Shown: positions 1 to 10,467, counted from the stretch's first letter. The stretch: DNA of 64,000 bases from Colwellia sp. MB3u-45 (GCF_014077005.1 NZ_JACGVC010000047.1:62001-126000), one strand, 5' to 3'. Program-made: numbers and translations. Notes: generated by a model not told the origin, from the letters alone.

Positions 1-35
1 TTAGCTTTATATAACATAAAGAGTTCGCAATTCAT
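1..35 (-). CDS. possible start of nuoJ, cut by window edge
   Basis: An ATG at 35-33 overlaps the nuoI stop codon as ATGA, a usual translational-coupling arrangement, and the frame stays open to the window edge ([11 protein letters not shown]). In the canonical nuo order nuoJ follows nuoI. The eleven visible residues do not clearly resemble a NuoJ N-terminus, so the true start may lie beyond the edge. The call rests on gene order only. Confidence 0.25.
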   Translation of the reverse strand, partial: MNCELFMLYKA

Positions 36-580
36 GGCATTAATCCTTTAATATCAATGGGTGGCCTTTCCTGCTCTGCTTGTCCCTTGCCTTTACCTGC
101 AATCGCAATACCTGATTGTTGATAAAAACTATAATCTGGATATTTACCTGGACCATTAATCAGTAGGTGCTGTTTTTCATAAACTAAGTTTTGCCTATCG
201 TATTCTGCCAATTCCACATCTGGGGTTAACTGAATGGCATAGGTCGGACAAGCTTCTTCACAAAAACCACATAAAATACAACGTGAAAAGTTAATACGAA
301 AAAAATCAGCACGTTTACGGCCATCGTCATCAACCACTTGTTGCAAGGCAATACAATCAACCGGACAAGCCACCGCACAAAGGTTACAGGCAACGCAGCG
401 CTCTTCGCCATCAGGGTCTCGGGTCAGCACAATGCGACCTCGGTATCTGGGTGCTAAATAAGGTTTTTCTTCTGGATACTGGACCGTATCGGCTTTGGTA
501 AATGTGTGTTTAAGCACTAACCAAATGGTTCGAAGTTGACTAAACATTTTCGCCCCCGTTTGCCTTAAAAGTAACCGCAT
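32..580 (-). CDS. nuoI: NADH-quinone oxidoreductase subunit I (NuoI)
   Basis: This is the ferredoxin-like subunit of the complex I peripheral arm. It carries clusters N6a and N6b, which pass electrons from NuoG to N2 in NuoB. Two 4Fe-4S motifs are visible: C62-x2-C65-x2-C68-x3-C72 with C76 nearby, and C101-x2-C104-x2-C107-x3-C111. The stretches [19 protein letters not shown] and FFRINFSRC are hallmarks of the family. Length (182 aa) matches the E. coli protein (180 aa), and the residues before the R-x-I-W motif fit the E. coli N-terminus, so the first ATG is kept over Met12. It lies 24 bp after nuoH in the nuo operon. Confidence 0.97.
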   Translation of the reverse strand: MRLLLRQTGAKMFSQLRTIWLVLKHTFTKADTVQYPEEKPYLAPRYRGRIVLTRDPDGEERCVACNLCAVACPVDCIALQQVVDDDGRKRADFFRINFSRCILCGFCEEACPTYAIQLTPDVELAEYDRQNLVYEKQHLLINGPGKYPDYSFYQQSGIAIAGKGKGQAEQERPPIDIKGLMP

Positions 581-604
581 AAGTTTGCCGATAATTAATC
601 ATAG

Positions 605-1579
605 TTATAGCACTCCCGTTAAGCGCAACACCGCGGTGACCAAAAGGTTTAATAACGCTAAAGGCAACATAACGACCCAGCCAAACTTGAGTAGTTGGTC
701 AAAACGTGGTCGTGGCAGCGATGTTCTAAGCAGAATAAAAAACATCACAAAAAACATAATTTTAATAATAAACCACAGCAATGGAGGCAACCATGAAGCA
801 AGCGGCTCTGGCATTAACCAACCGCCAAAAAACAGTACCACTGACATGGCTGATATTAAGGTAACGCTTAAATACTCACCGAGAAAAAACAAGGCAAATT
901 TCAGCCCAGAATATTCGGTATGAAAACCCGCGGTGAGTTCAGTTTCAGCTTCTGGCAAATCAAAAGGCAGTCGATGACTTTCAGCAATACCAGCCACTAA
1001 GAAAATAAAAAATCCAACAAATTGTGATTGAATAAGCCAGCCATCGGTTTGTGCCAACACGATTTCACGCAAATTAAAGCTACCTGTAAGTAGCACCACG
1101 CCCATTACAGACAAGCCCATAAACACTTCATAGCTAACAGTTTGAGCCGCCGCTCTCATGCCGCCTAACAAAGCATACTTAGAGTTTGACGCCCAACCCG
1201 CCAACACCACGCTATAAACAGCGAGCGAAGCCATAGCGAGAAAAAATAGTAAACCAATGTTTAAATCAGAAACGCCAATGCTTGGAGAGAAAGGGACTAC
1301 GGCGAAACTCATTAAGACGCACATAGCACCAATCACTGGTGCTAGCACAAAGACTAAACGATCACTAAAAGGCGGGATCCAATCTTCTTTACCCAGAATT
1401 TTCAATAAATCTGCCAATGATTGTAAAACACCAAATGGCCCAACGCGATTTGGACCACAACGGTCTTGCCATATACCTATCATTCGGCGCTCAACCCATA
1501 CCAACATCGCGGCTATAGGGATAAGCAAGGCGATAATAGTGGTTATTTCAAATAACTTCCAAAGCATGTCAGCCATCAT
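605..1579 (-). CDS. nuoH: NADH-quinone oxidoreductase subunit H (NuoH)
   Basis: This membrane subunit of complex I lies at the junction with the peripheral arm and helps form the quinone-binding chamber. The 324-residue sequence is mostly hydrophobic, with about eight membrane segments. Family landmarks are ERRMIGIWQDRCGPNRVGPFG near residue 30 and AESHRLPFDLPEAETEL near residue 200, followed by GFHTEYSGLKFALFFLGEY. The start overlaps the end of nuoG by 11 bp. An AGGAGG ribosome-binding site lies just upstream, and two adjacent ATG codons (1579 and 1576) are both possible starts. Confidence 0.97.
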   Translation of the reverse strand: MMADMLWKLFEITTIIALLIPIAAMLVWVERRMIGIWQDRCGPNRVGPFGVLQSLADLLKILGKEDWIPPFSDRLVFVLAPVIGAMCVLMSFAVVPFSPSIGVSDLNIGLLFFLAMASLAVYSVVLAGWASNSKYALLGGMRAAAQTVSYEVFMGLSVMGVVLLTGSFNLREIVLAQTDGWLIQSQFVGFFIFLVAGIAESHRLPFDLPEAETELTAGFHTEYSGLKFALFFLGEYLSVTLISAMSVVLFFGGWLMPEPLASWLPPLLWFIIKIMFFVMFFILLRTSLPRPRFDQLLKFGWVVMLPLALLNLLVTAVLRLTGVL

Positions 1580-4500
1580 TCAACCCTCCTGAGAACAGTC
1601 GAATAGGAATGGTTTGATCCTTTATTTTCAAGCTCTCAAGTATGTTTTCTTTACTTTTTTTCGCTGCTATTAACGCATCATTAAATTGAGCAAGATAATC
1701 AGTAACTTCTTGCTCACACGCTAAGGATATTGTCATTTCTAGTTGATGGTGCAGCGACTGACAGAGGGCGAAGTTGCCAAAAACTAAAGTGTCAGGCAAA
1801 TCATTAACAATAAAAATTTGACTGATGACTGTTTGATTAACCCATAGCATTTTTTCGTTTGTCGCTGAAAAAATAATTTTACCCCACTGGCCTTTTGTAA
1901 CCTCGGCTTGCTGAGCTGTCTTAGCATTAATATAGATTCGATTACTTTGTCGCAACATTTGAAATTCAGCGGTGAGCGATGCTTGCCACTCACTGAAATA
2001 AACATTTTTTTGTTGAACATAAATTAAGTGATTAGCCGTTTTATTTTTAGCGACCGTACTGTCAGCAGCCTCACTTTTAAAAGTACTATTTTTAATACTC
2101 TTAGTTAATCGCCAGCAAGGGTTGTTGGCTAATGCACTTGATAGTGGGATAAATACCGCGGCGCTTGCCTTCAATAATTGACCATTAATTTCTGTTTGAA
2201 ATTGGCCAATCGCTTGATTTGAATTCCACCCTGGCGCCCAAGTAAAGGGCATATCGCTACTTTGTCCAGTAGCTTTACCTTCCATTGAAAAAGTAAAGCT
2301 ATCATCAATTTTTTGGGTGGTTTTTGCTTCATGTACCGTGATATTAGCCATTTGAGCTGTTCGGCCACTGGCTCGGTGACTCATTCTCGCAATAGCTTTT
2401 TGCTGGCTCTTATCACGCTGTGTTTTATCTCCCTTTTTTGTTATTAACTTTGGCCATTGAGCATAAGTATCAAGAAAAAATTGATGCAACTGAGTCAGTG
2501 ATTCATAGCGAGTTTTTTTAGCCACAACTTGAGTATAGTAATTTGACTCATGGTCACCTGCATCTGAGGCTTTACTGGTCACTTTTGTACCGACAATATC
2601 GGCAATATTATCTAACCAACGCCAGCTTTCTTGAATTGGCAAAACAGGAGGATGCACTTGAAAAAACTGTTGGGCTCGGCCTTGGTAATTAACATAATGA
2701 CCATCTCCTTCGCTAACCGCCGCAACAGGTAAAACAATATCGGCGATACTTGAAAGTCGGTGTGCTGAATGATCTAGCACAATCAGGGTTTGCGCTGATT
2801 TTCGTAACTGCGTGATTTGAACCGCTGAGAGATTTGCCAGTTCTTGCTCGAGTAAAATCAGTCCTTGATAGCTTTTATCTGGGTCATTAAGCTGTGCTAA
2901 TACTTGCTCAATAGACAAAGATTTTTCATCTAAAATCGATAATAACCCAACACTATTACTGCACGGCGGCACAATAATTAACCTTGGTGCTATCAGCTTA
3001 TTTTGCGCTGTAAACGCCGACATTAAATTGGCAATATTACTCAGTACGTTGGCACAAACACCACTGGTACCTGAAATAAATAACGGCTTAGTGGCTTTAC
3101 GCAAGGCTTTATAAACTGAGGCAATAAAGCCTTGTTCAGTGACGCTCAACTTATCTTGCTCAGCTAAGTGCTTAACGGCTTGTACTAAAGCTTGGTCATT
3201 GTTAATCGTTTGAGCATTGCCCAGTTGTAAAAGCTTTTCCAGTGTCGCTAAACATTTTGATATTTGCTCTACAGGTAAAAGTAATGCTTGCTGACAAACA
3301 TCATCGAGTTTAGTACTGGTACTTTGCAGGGAAAATAACGGTGACAGTAACTTACCGCCAATGGTTCGCACCGCGCTGTCTTGCCATGATGCAATACCTA
3401 TTTTTTCGGCTTTAGTCTTAGCGGCATTACGCAATGCTTGACGCACCGACAACGCCATTCTTGGCGCAGTTTGGCTAATATCTTCAGCAATAATAAAAAC
3501 AAAGTCACTGTCTTCAATCTCAGCAAGGCTAGGTGCTTTGTTTGAGGTCAGTAATTGCGCATGTTGTGCCGCCACTTTCATTTCTTCATCGTTATAGCCG
3601 GGGCTAAATTGCTCAGCGCCAACAATATTTTTTAAATAAAAATTCGCTTCTAATGAGGTACGAGCAGAGCCAATCCCGATAAATTGTTTTTTTCTAAAAT
3701 GCGAGAAAGCTTTAGCAACATCTAATGTAGTTAAGGCTGCAGGTGACTGCTGCGCAATACCTTTAGCTTGTCTGATACGCTGTTCACCATTAACAAATCC
3801 GATACCATAACGACCGCGATCACAGATAAAATAGCCATTAATATCAATGTTGTAGCGATTCATCACCCGACGAACCGAACCATAGCGTTCGCCAATACTT
3901 AAGTTACAACCCACCGAGCAATGACTACAAACCGACGGGGCAGATTGCAAATCCCATTTTCGGGTATAGTGCGATGAAAAAACTTTATTGGTGAACACGC
4001 CGGTTGGGCAAACTTCGACTAAGTTACCGCTAAATTCACTTTCCAAAGCACCATCAGACTGGCGACCAAAATACACTTGGTTTTTCGAACCATAAACACC
4101 AAAGTCCTTACCGCCCGCATAGTCATTGTAGAAACGTGTACAGCGATAACAGGTAATACAACGGTTCATTTCGTGACCTACCAAGTCACCTAAATATTGA
4201 TTAGTGAATGTGCGTTTTGTGCCTTGATATTCTCGTACACTGTGGCCGGTCATTACCGTCATATCTTGTAAATGGCACTCGCCCCCCTCAGCACAAACAG
4301 GACAATCATGAGGATGATTAGTCATCATCGCGGCAATAACTTGTTCGCGAAACTCACTGGCCGCTTTATTTTTGATACTAATGCGCATACCGTCAGTAAC
4401 TGGCGTAATACAAGCCATAACAATGCGGCCCTGTTGATCCGCTTGATCTTGAAACTGCGTAACCGCGCACTGACGACAAGCGCCAACCGAGCCCATGGCT

Positions 4501-4622
4501 GGATGCCAACAGAAATAAGGCAAGTTTAATTTTTGTGATAACACCCCAGCTAGCAAATTGTCTTCAGTGCTGAGCTGATAAGGCATGTCATCAATGAAAA
4601 TAGTGACTTTCTTTTCACTCAT
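1569..4622 (-). CDS. nuoG: NADH-quinone oxidoreductase subunit G (NuoG)
   Basis: This is the large iron-sulfur subunit of complex I. Its N-terminal 2Fe-2S domain has C38, C49, C52 and C71. Next comes the His-Cys 4Fe-4S site (H103, C107, C110, C116) and a further ferredoxin site starting C155-x2-C158-x2-C161. The motif CSHCSVGCNLSIGE with a later Cys in FICDRGR matches the extra N7 cluster known from E. coli-type NuoG. The rest is a molybdopterin-oxidoreductase-like domain with no obvious cofactor role. At 1017 aa it is longer than E. coli NuoG (about 908 aa); the extra length is in the weakly conserved C-terminal third. It starts 1 bp after the nuoF stop. Confidence 0.96.
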   Translation of the reverse strand: MSEKKVTIFIDDMPYQLSTEDNLLAGVLSQKLNLPYFCWHPAMGSVGACRQCAVTQFQDQADQQGRIVMACITPVTDGMRISIKNKAASEFREQVIAAMMTNHPHDCPVCAEGGECHLQDMTVMTGHSVREYQGTKRTFTNQYLGDLVGHEMNRCITCYRCTRFYNDYAGGKDFGVYGSKNQVYFGRQSDGALESEFSGNLVEVCPTGVFTNKVFSSHYTRKWDLQSAPSVCSHCSVGCNLSIGERYGSVRRVMNRYNIDINGYFICDRGRYGIGFVNGEQRIRQAKGIAQQSPAALTTLDVAKAFSHFRKKQFIGIGSARTSLEANFYLKNIVGAEQFSPGYNDEEMKVAAQHAQLLTSNKAPSLAEIEDSDFVFIIAEDISQTAPRMALSVRQALRNAAKTKAEKIGIASWQDSAVRTIGGKLLSPLFSLQSTSTKLDDVCQQALLLPVEQISKCLATLEKLLQLGNAQTINNDQALVQAVKHLAEQDKLSVTEQGFIASVYKALRKATKPLFISGTSGVCANVLSNIANLMSAFTAQNKLIAPRLIIVPPCSNSVGLLSILDEKSLSIEQVLAQLNDPDKSYQGLILLEQELANLSAVQITQLRKSAQTLIVLDHSAHRLSSIADIVLPVAAVSEGDGHYVNYQGRAQQFFQVHPPVLPIQESWRWLDNIADIVGTKVTSKASDAGDHESNYYTQVVAKKTRYESLTQLHQFFLDTYAQWPKLITKKGDKTQRDKSQQKAIARMSHRASGRTAQMANITVHEAKTTQKIDDSFTFSMEGKATGQSSDMPFTWAPGWNSNQAIGQFQTEINGQLLKASAAVFIPLSSALANNPCWRLTKSIKNSTFKSEAADSTVAKNKTANHLIYVQQKNVYFSEWQASLTAEFQMLRQSNRIYINAKTAQQAEVTKGQWGKIIFSATNEKMLWVNQTVISQIFIVNDLPDTLVFGNFALCQSLHHQLEMTISLACEQEVTDYLAQFNDALIAAKKSKENILESLKIKDQTIPIRLFSGGLNDG

Positions 4623-4623
4623 G

Positions 4624-6036
4624 TTATTGCCCTACCTTTGGAGATTGAGGTGACTGAGGTGATTTAACTGACTGATGTTTTTTAATATTTGTTACTTGAG
4701 CTTGCGATACTTTAGTGCGTTTAGCGCTCATTGACGGATTATAATGACAACAGCCATGCTCAATATGCTGCAAAAAATCATCATGAAAATATTTTAAAGC
4801 GCTTCTTAGCGGCTCTACTGCTCCCGGAGCCAAGGCGCAATGGGTTTTACCTATCCACATAAAATCGCAGAGTTTAGCTAAGGTGTCTAAATCTTGTATT
4901 TTACCTTGGCCTTGCTCAATACGTGTTAGTACTTCAACAGCCCAAGGCGTGCCATCTCGACAAGGCGTGCACCAACCACAAGACTCTTGGGCAAAAAAGC
5001 GCATCAAATTTAATACCATAGCCACAGGACAGTTTTTATCATCTAAAACAATCAAGCCACCTGTGCCTAAACGACTACCCACTTTAGCGATAGAGTCAAA
5101 ATCCATTGGTGTATCTAAATGCTCTGCCACTAAAAAGTCAGTCGATGCACCACCCGGTAGTAGCCCTTTAAATTTCAAGCCATCTTGCATACCACCGGCA
5201 TAGTCATATAACACCTCCCCCAAGGTTGGCCCCATAGGAAGTTCCCACAAGCCCGGATTTTTCACCCGCCCACAAGCACTGTAAATTTTACTACCAGCAT
5301 CACTGTTAGGAGAAATAGCCTGAAACCATGCAATGCCATTTTTTAAAATGTGCGGTAAATTACATAAAGTCTCAACATTATTGACTATGGTAGGTTTGCC
5401 AAATAAACCACTGACTTGTGGAAATGGCGGCTTAGCTCGAGGGATTGCACGCTTACCTTCTAGCGCATTTATCAAGGCGGTTTCTTCGCCACAAATATAG
5501 CGACCAGCACTACAATGGATGTATAAATCCATTGAATATGAGCTGCCTTGAATTTTTTCACCAAGCCAATTATTTTGGTACGCTTGGTCAATGGCATCTT
5601 GTAAGCGCTTTGCCGCTAAGTAATATTCACCGCGCAGAAAAATATAAGCTTTGTTCGCACCTATGGTGTAAGCCGCGATAATCATAGCTTCAACCAACTG
5701 GTGCGGCACACCTTCAAGTAATAACCTATCTTTAAATGTCCCGGGCTCCATTTCATCGGCATTAGCGACTAAATATTTATTATCCGGCGCCTCTTCATCA
5801 CCATCAGTAAACATAGGCACAAAACTCCATTTCATGCCCGTAGGGAAGCCTGCACCTCCGCGCCCTTTTAAACCTGAGTTTTTAACGATCTCTAATACGT
5901 CGTTTGGCGAATGTTCTAGCGCTACTTTTGCTCCTTGATAACCACCCGCTTGGCAATATGCATCAAATGACAACGGCTGCTGTAGATTCACCCATTGGGT
6001 TAACGGCTTGATGTTGTTAGATATCGACTCAGCCAT
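4624..6036 (-). CDS. nuoF: NADH-quinone oxidoreductase subunit F (NuoF)
   Basis: This is the NADH-oxidising flavoprotein of complex I. The FMN/NADH site is visible as GRGGAGFPTG (residues 58-67), and the 4Fe-4S cluster N3 ligands as SCGWCTPCRDG near residue 350 plus the Cys in KTHCALAPGA. The frame stays open upstream to 6075, but the ATG at 6036 (MAESISNN) is preferred because AAGGGAGAAG lies just before it; this start overlaps nuoE by 8 bp. The product is 470 aa. The C-terminus has an unusual polar tail of about 30 residues with SPQSPQSPK, beyond the conserved domain, probably lineage-specific and disordered. Confidence 0.96.
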   Translation of the reverse strand: MAESISNNIKPLTQWVNLQQPLSFDAYCQAGGYQGAKVALEHSPNDVLEIVKNSGLKGRGGAGFPTGMKWSFVPMFTDGDEEAPDNKYLVANADEMEPGTFKDRLLLEGVPHQLVEAMIIAAYTIGANKAYIFLRGEYYLAAKRLQDAIDQAYQNNWLGEKIQGSSYSMDLYIHCSAGRYICGEETALINALEGKRAIPRAKPPFPQVSGLFGKPTIVNNVETLCNLPHILKNGIAWFQAISPNSDAGSKIYSACGRVKNPGLWELPMGPTLGEVLYDYAGGMQDGLKFKGLLPGGASTDFLVAEHLDTPMDFDSIAKVGSRLGTGGLIVLDDKNCPVAMVLNLMRFFAQESCGWCTPCRDGTPWAVEVLTRIEQGQGKIQDLDTLAKLCDFMWIGKTHCALAPGAVEPLRSALKYFHDDFLQHIEHGCCHYNPSMSAKRTKVSQAQVTNIKKHQSVKSPQSPQSPKVGQ

Positions 6037-6553
6037 TAACTTCTCCCTTAGCCAAAAGTTTTTGTAGAATATCAACCGCGATTTCTGGACTTAAATACTG
6101 ATAATGTTCGGTGCCAATCATCATCGTGGGCGCTTTATCACAACTGCCTAAACACGCATTAGAAAGTAGCGTGAATTTACCGTCTGCTGTGGTTTGGCCG
6201 TATTCGATATTTAAATGTTGTTTAATCGCGACAAGCACTGAGTCAACGCCAGTTAAATGACAAGCGATGCTGTCACACAAGTGGATAACGTATTGACCAA
6301 CAGGCTGTCGGTAAATTAAATTATAAAAAGTTGCGACCCCTTCAAGTTGCGCAATCGGCATGACTAACATGTCACTAATGGCAAATAAGCTTTCATCACT
6401 GATCCAACCACGGTGTGCTTGCACCACTTTAAGTGCTTCAATACCAGCAGCTTCACGCGTTTCCATAATACTGGCCTCATGCTCAATAACAGCAATTTCA
6501 GTTGCCGTTAAATAATGCTGATAATCAATTATTGTGGTGTTGATTGTTTCCAT
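6029..6553 (-). CDS. nuoE: NADH-quinone oxidoreductase subunit E (NuoE)
   Basis: This thioredoxin-fold subunit carries the off-path 2Fe-2S cluster N1a next to NuoF. The ligand pattern is complete: C93-x4-C98 in HLCDSIACHL and C134-x3-C138 in SNACLGSCDKAP. The preceding EGVATFYNLI is also typical. The ATG at 6553, with AGAGA upstream, is chosen over an in-frame GTG one codon earlier. It is 174 aa, close to family size. A 111-bp gap separates it from nuoCD, and its 3' end overlaps the nuoF start, implying coupled translation. Confidence 0.96.
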   Translation of the reverse strand: METINTTIIDYQHYLTATEIAVIEHEASIMETREAAGIEALKVVQAHRGWISDESLFAISDMLVMPIAQLEGVATFYNLIYRQPVGQYVIHLCDSIACHLTGVDSVLVAIKQHLNIEYGQTTADGKFTLLSNACLGSCDKAPTMMIGTEHYQYLSPEIAVDILQKLLAKGEVNG

Positions 6554-6667
6554 CACTATCTCTTTATTAACGAGTATTGGTTGTCAAAAAAGCTGAAATT
6601 CTTGGTATTACTCACTTAACTATATTTTTCAATATTGAATTTACTGCTATTAAACAAGCATAAAAAT

Positions 6668-8467
6668 TTATCGGTCAACATCTGCCATCACGTAATCAAC
6701 ACTGCCCAGTGTCGCAATAAGATCAGCCACCATTTGTCCTTTGCTAATTAATGGCAACATTTGTAGGTGAGGGAAACTAGGCGTGCGAATACGGGTGCGA
6801 TAACTCATGGTGCTACCATCACTAATAAGGTGATAGGCCATAATGCCTTTTGTTGCTTCAACGCTGATAGACACTTCACCTGCGGGGATCACAGGCCCCC
6901 ATGAAACATTGAGAAAATGCGGTATTAAGGTATCAATATCACGCATGGTCCGATCTTTTAATGGTGGCGTAGTTTGCGGATGTTCAGCTTTATAGGGCCC
7001 TTCAGGCATATTGTTAAGGCACTGTTTAATAATGCGAATACTCTGCCGCATTTCCTCTATACGCACCCGACAACGATCATAGCAATCACCCTTGTGGCCC
7101 AGCGGTACTTCAAAATCAAATTGATCATAACCGCCGTAAGGCCGCTGCTTGCGTAGATCCCATGAAAAACCGGTTGCCCTTAATCCTGGACCCGTTACGC
7201 CCCAGTCAATAGCTTCTTGCGTGGAATAAGCACCAATGCCGACAGTACGTTGCTTTAAAATTGAATTTTGCATGACCATTTTTTCATATTCATCAAGGCG
7301 CTTAGGCAGGTAATTAACGTAATCGCGCACTAACCCCTCCCAACCTATTGGCAAGTCTTGTGCAACACCGCCAATGCGGAACCAACTCGGATGCATGCGA
7401 GCGCCAGTAAAGGCTTCAATAATACCAAAGAGTTTTTCACGATCGATAAACATATAAAATATAGGTGAAAGTGCGCCAAGATCTTGCGCGAAAGTCCCAT
7501 AAAATAGTAAGTGACTAAGAATACGAAACATTTCTGTGGTCATAATACGAATAACTTTCGCGCGATCTGGCACGGTAATACCCGCCAGTTTTTCAACCGC
7601 CATCACATAGGGAAAGTTATTCATTACGCCGCCAAGATAATCAATGCGGTCGGTATAAGGAATATAACTGTGCCAAGATTGTCGCTCGCCCATTTTTTCA
7701 GCACCGCGGTGGTGATAACCGATATCGGGCACACAATCGACTATTTCTTCGCCTTCCATTTGTAACACAATACGAAAGGCACCATGAACACTCGGGTGAT
7801 TGGGCCCAAGGTTTAAGAACATAAAATCGCTGTCTTTACTTTGTCGTTTCATGCCCCAAGCTTCAGGGTTAAATTGTAGCGCGGCTTGTTCTTTATCTTG
7901 TTGATAAGGAGGAAGCGTGAAGGGGTCCATTTCAGTTGCACGTGCAGGATGAGTTTTAAGTAACGGGTGTCCTTGCCAGGTATCTGGCATTAAAATTCGG
8001 CTTAAGTGTGGATGGTTTTTAAAAATAATACCGAACATATCCCACACTTCTCGTTCGTACCAATTGGCATTTGGCCATAAACTACAAACACTTTCTAAAC
8101 TTTTATCTGTTGTGCTCAGCGCAACTTTAATACGAATGTCTTGATTACGTTGATATGAGCGTAAATGGTAGCTGACCGTAAAAGCTTGTGATAACAATGA
8201 TTGATGCTCTCGTTCGCTTTCATCGATAGCGGTAAGATCAAAACACATATCAAACGGCTGATCTAACTCTTGCTTTAATACTTGCATCAATGTCATTAAC
8301 TGGTTTTTTTCTAACCAATAAGAAGGAATATCGTCAACAATGTTTTCAACGGCAGTAACCGGCTGTAAATTGAGCTTAGGTGCAAGGGTAATAATTTCAT
8401 CAAGCAAAGGCACAGTTTGTAGCATCTGCCAATCATTACTCGCTTTCATATTTACTTGTGATGCCAT
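6668..8467 (-). CDS. nuoCD: NADH-quinone oxidoreductase fused subunits C/D (NuoCD)
   Basis: This is a fused NuoC-NuoD protein of 599 aa, as in enterobacteria. The NuoC part (about 1-190) contains [20 protein letters not shown] and ends with [15 protein letters not shown]. The NuoD part (about 210-599) has [29 protein letters not shown] and GDCYDRC, and ends in the conserved ADVDR; it helps form the quinone site with NuoB. The loop reads HPSVHG where E. coli has HPSAHG. RBS AAGGGAAG lies just before the ATG. A 156-bp spacer separates it from nuoB. Confidence 0.97.
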   Translation of the reverse strand: MASQVNMKASNDWQMLQTVPLLDEIITLAPKLNLQPVTAVENIVDDIPSYWLEKNQLMTLMQVLKQELDQPFDMCFDLTAIDESEREHQSLLSQAFTVSYHLRSYQRNQDIRIKVALSTTDKSLESVCSLWPNANWYEREVWDMFGIIFKNHPHLSRILMPDTWQGHPLLKTHPARATEMDPFTLPPYQQDKEQAALQFNPEAWGMKRQSKDSDFMFLNLGPNHPSVHGAFRIVLQMEGEEIVDCVPDIGYHHRGAEKMGERQSWHSYIPYTDRIDYLGGVMNNFPYVMAVEKLAGITVPDRAKVIRIMTTEMFRILSHLLFYGTFAQDLGALSPIFYMFIDREKLFGIIEAFTGARMHPSWFRIGGVAQDLPIGWEGLVRDYVNYLPKRLDEYEKMVMQNSILKQRTVGIGAYSTQEAIDWGVTGPGLRATGFSWDLRKQRPYGGYDQFDFEVPLGHKGDCYDRCRVRIEEMRQSIRIIKQCLNNMPEGPYKAEHPQTTPPLKDRTMRDIDTLIPHFLNVSWGPVIPAGEVSISVEATKGIMAYHLISDGSTMSYRTRIRTPSFPHLQMLPLISKGQMVADLIATLGSVDYVMADVDR

Positions 8468-8623
8468 CAGCTTCCCTTCACGCTTGCCATTTTTCTTATT
8501 AGTCTGTTTTTACTGGGTTTTAACTTTATTAACACATTGTTTAATGACACTTTTCTTTAATAAAACTTAGTTTTAATAACACTCAGTTTTTAAAAATAAG
8601 TGTTAAAAAACACCAACAGCCGC

Positions 8624-9262
8624 TTAAGTGTGATCGGGTGAATCAAGGTTCGTCACTTGAATACGCTCTTCGTGCTTAATGTCTCGCAATGACGGTTTAC
8701 CAATTTCGCTGACTTGCTGTTCGCCAACCGCCCAGCTTAGCGGTCGTGGCTGATGTTGTATTTTGGTTTGCAACAGCAATAAGGCTTCAAGCAAAGCTTC
8801 TGGCCTTGGCGGACAACCCGGCACATAGACATCAACCGGGATAAACTTATCAACCCCTTGCACAACACTATAAATGTCGTACATACCGCCAGAATTAGCG
8901 CAAGATCCCATGGAGATAATCCAACGAGGTTCTAATAATTGTTCATAAAGGTGTTGGATCACCGGCGCCATTTTTCGAAAGCAAGTACCTGAAATCACCA
9001 TTAAATCAGCTTGTCTTGGCGTTGCACGAATCACTTCAGCGCCAAAGCGAGCAATGTCATGTCGCGAGGTAAAGCTCGTTGCCATTTCGACATAACAACA
9101 ACTTAAACCAAAATTAAACGGCCAGATGGAATTTTTACGCCCCCAATTCACCATGTCATCAAGCTTAGCAAACAGAACAGTGCGCTTTAATTCTGCTTCA
9201 GAAACCCCTTTCATCTCCCCCATGGCGTCATCTAATTTTGCTTTCGTCAGTGACCATTCCAT
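8624..9262 (-). CDS. nuoB: NADH-quinone oxidoreductase subunit B (NuoB)
   Basis: This subunit holds cluster N2, the last iron-sulfur centre before quinone. All four expected cysteines are visible: the tandem C55-C56 in [10 protein letters not shown]121 in [11 protein letters not shown] and C150 in [10 protein letters not shown]; a further SGTCFRKM is typical. At 212 aa it is near the E. coli length. Its ATG overlaps the nuoA stop by one base (TAATG), so the two are translationally coupled. Confidence 0.97.
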   Translation of the reverse strand: MEWSLTKAKLDDAMGEMKGVSEAELKRTVLFAKLDDMVNWGRKNSIWPFNFGLSCCYVEMATSFTSRHDIARFGAEVIRATPRQADLMVISGTCFRKMAPVIQHLYEQLLEPRWIISMGSCANSGGMYDIYSVVQGVDKFIPVDVYVPGCPPRPEALLEALLLLQTKIQHQPRPLSWAVGEQQVSEIGKPSLRDIKHEERIQVTNLDSPDHT

Positions 9263-9750
9263 TATTGCTGTCCTTTAGTTTGATCAAAAAGAGTTTTATC
9301 AAAGAGGCTTTGCTCAACGGGCTGGTTTTCAACTTGTTGCAAACGCTGCAGTTGTGTTGCTCTAAAAGGTTGATGGCGTCGGGTTAACTCTAATGCGCCA
9401 ATACGAATTAAATAAATTAATGCCGCCAGTAATACCGTAATAAAAATACTGGCTTCGATAAAACCTGGCCAACCCACCTCATCAAAAGCAATAACCCAAG
9501 CAAAAAGATAAATGGTTTCTAAATCAAAAATGACAAAAAAAATGGCATATAAAAAGAAGTGGTTAGTAAAGCGGGTTTTATTGTCAGAGACAGAAACAAT
9601 GCCGGATTCATAAGGGGTGTTCTTCGCTCGCTGTTTACCTTTGGGGCCAAGAAAATGGGATAGCAGCATCATCAGAACGAGCATGGCAGCCAAAATAATA
9701 AAGTAAGCCGCAATGGGCCATACTTGTGTCATTTGATCCGATGTTTCCAC
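9262..9750 (-). CDS. nuoA: NADH-quinone oxidoreductase subunit A (NuoA)
   Basis: This is the small membrane subunit of complex I and the first gene of the operon. Three hydrophobic segments are visible, near residues 11-30, 64-90 and 98-120. The family motif YESGIVSV precedes [15 protein letters not shown], in which the acidic FDLE pair is conserved. E. coli has Cys in YECG where this protein has Ser. A polar, Gln-rich tail of about 30 residues follows the last helix. The operon promoter should lie in 9751-9900; I could not pick convincing hexamers. Confidence 0.95.
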   Translation of the reverse strand: METSDQMTQVWPIAAYFIILAAMLVLMMLLSHFLGPKGKQRAKNTPYESGIVSVSDNKTRFTNHFFLYAIFFVIFDLETIYLFAWVIAFDEVGWPGFIEASIFITVLLAALIYLIRIGALELTRRHQPFRATQLQRLQQVENQPVEQSLFDKTLFDQTKGQQ

Positions 9751-10367
9751 AAAGCCTCCATTGATAACCTAATGCGTGATAATGCCAAATATCATTGGCA
9801 AACAATTCATTAAACTACAAATCGACAGACAGCAAACTCATCGATACCTACTTATGATACCTACTTAAAATCCATCACCAAGATACTCATCAGCAGCTTG
9901 GCAATCGCATTAAGCCATTAAAAATGTCAATGTTAGTTAGCTAGATTAGATTTCAGTGTCATTCAAATTCATCACACATATTTCATCCCACATTAACAAC
10001 TAAGTAGATGGGACAGACAAAAAGTGTCTGTTCGGTAGCTTAAATACCTGACCTTATAAGGAGCTCACCATTACTGATTGATAAGGTTAACTCGCTGCAT
10101 TTACTTTTTATTGTTGTTATTCCGTTTTCGCTAACATGCTCTCTTCATAAATCCTACTGAGATAGCACCTATAACTAAGTACAAATAGTCAAACTTTGCA
10201 TCATCAATTTCTGAGCGATTTTCGGCTCTAATTTCGGCCCTCACTTCAGCTAGTGTGCTTGGGAAAATATTACGATGAAAAATATTGTTGATAATGCCAG
10301 TATAGAAAAGAATTTAAGTAATGCTTGTTTTTTAAGCGAATACTAACATTTAAACATTTTAACTGGT
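9751..10367. other. long spacer between nuoA and the Lon-like gene
   Basis: This spacer has no convincing complete gene. It must hold the nuo promoter near its left end. Visible items are a repeated GATACCTACTTA near 9855-9875, a short inverted repeat ACAGACA/TGTCTGT at 10013-10031 without a T-run, and a minus-strand open stretch at 10131-10313 listed separately. Confidence 0.5.
10131..10313 (-). pseudogene. possible fossil or unrecognised small membrane ORF
   Basis: The minus strand is open for 60 codons but has no ATG at a useful position; the only Met is near the C-terminus. The reading contains a charged repeat, AEVRAEIRAENRSEIDD, followed by a hydrophobic stretch, YLYLVIGAISVGFM, then KRAC and a stop. 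This order (amphipathic helix, then a membrane segment) looks protein-like, so it may be a truncated gene or one starting at GTG or ATT. I do not recognise the family. Confidence 0.3.
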
Positions 10368-10405
10368 GTAAAAAGCAATAAACACGGCGCTTGCCGTGTT
10401 TATTG
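10368..10405 (-). terminator. intrinsic terminator of the Lon-like gene
   Basis: A perfect 13-bp inverted repeat (10376-10388 and 10393-10405) has a four-base loop. On the minus strand it is followed by CTTTTTAC. It lies about 60 bp past the stop codon of the Lon-like gene. Confidence 0.85.
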
Positions 10406-10467
10406 TTAGAGGAGGTTTTTTACTTAATTATTCAAGCTAACTTATCTTTTAAGCTTATCGTTAAAGC

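Noticed and set aside
10013-10031. Inverted repeat ACAGACA/TGTCTGT in the nuo/Lon spacer
   Set aside because: Only seven base pairs, no T-run on either side, and no gene ends there.
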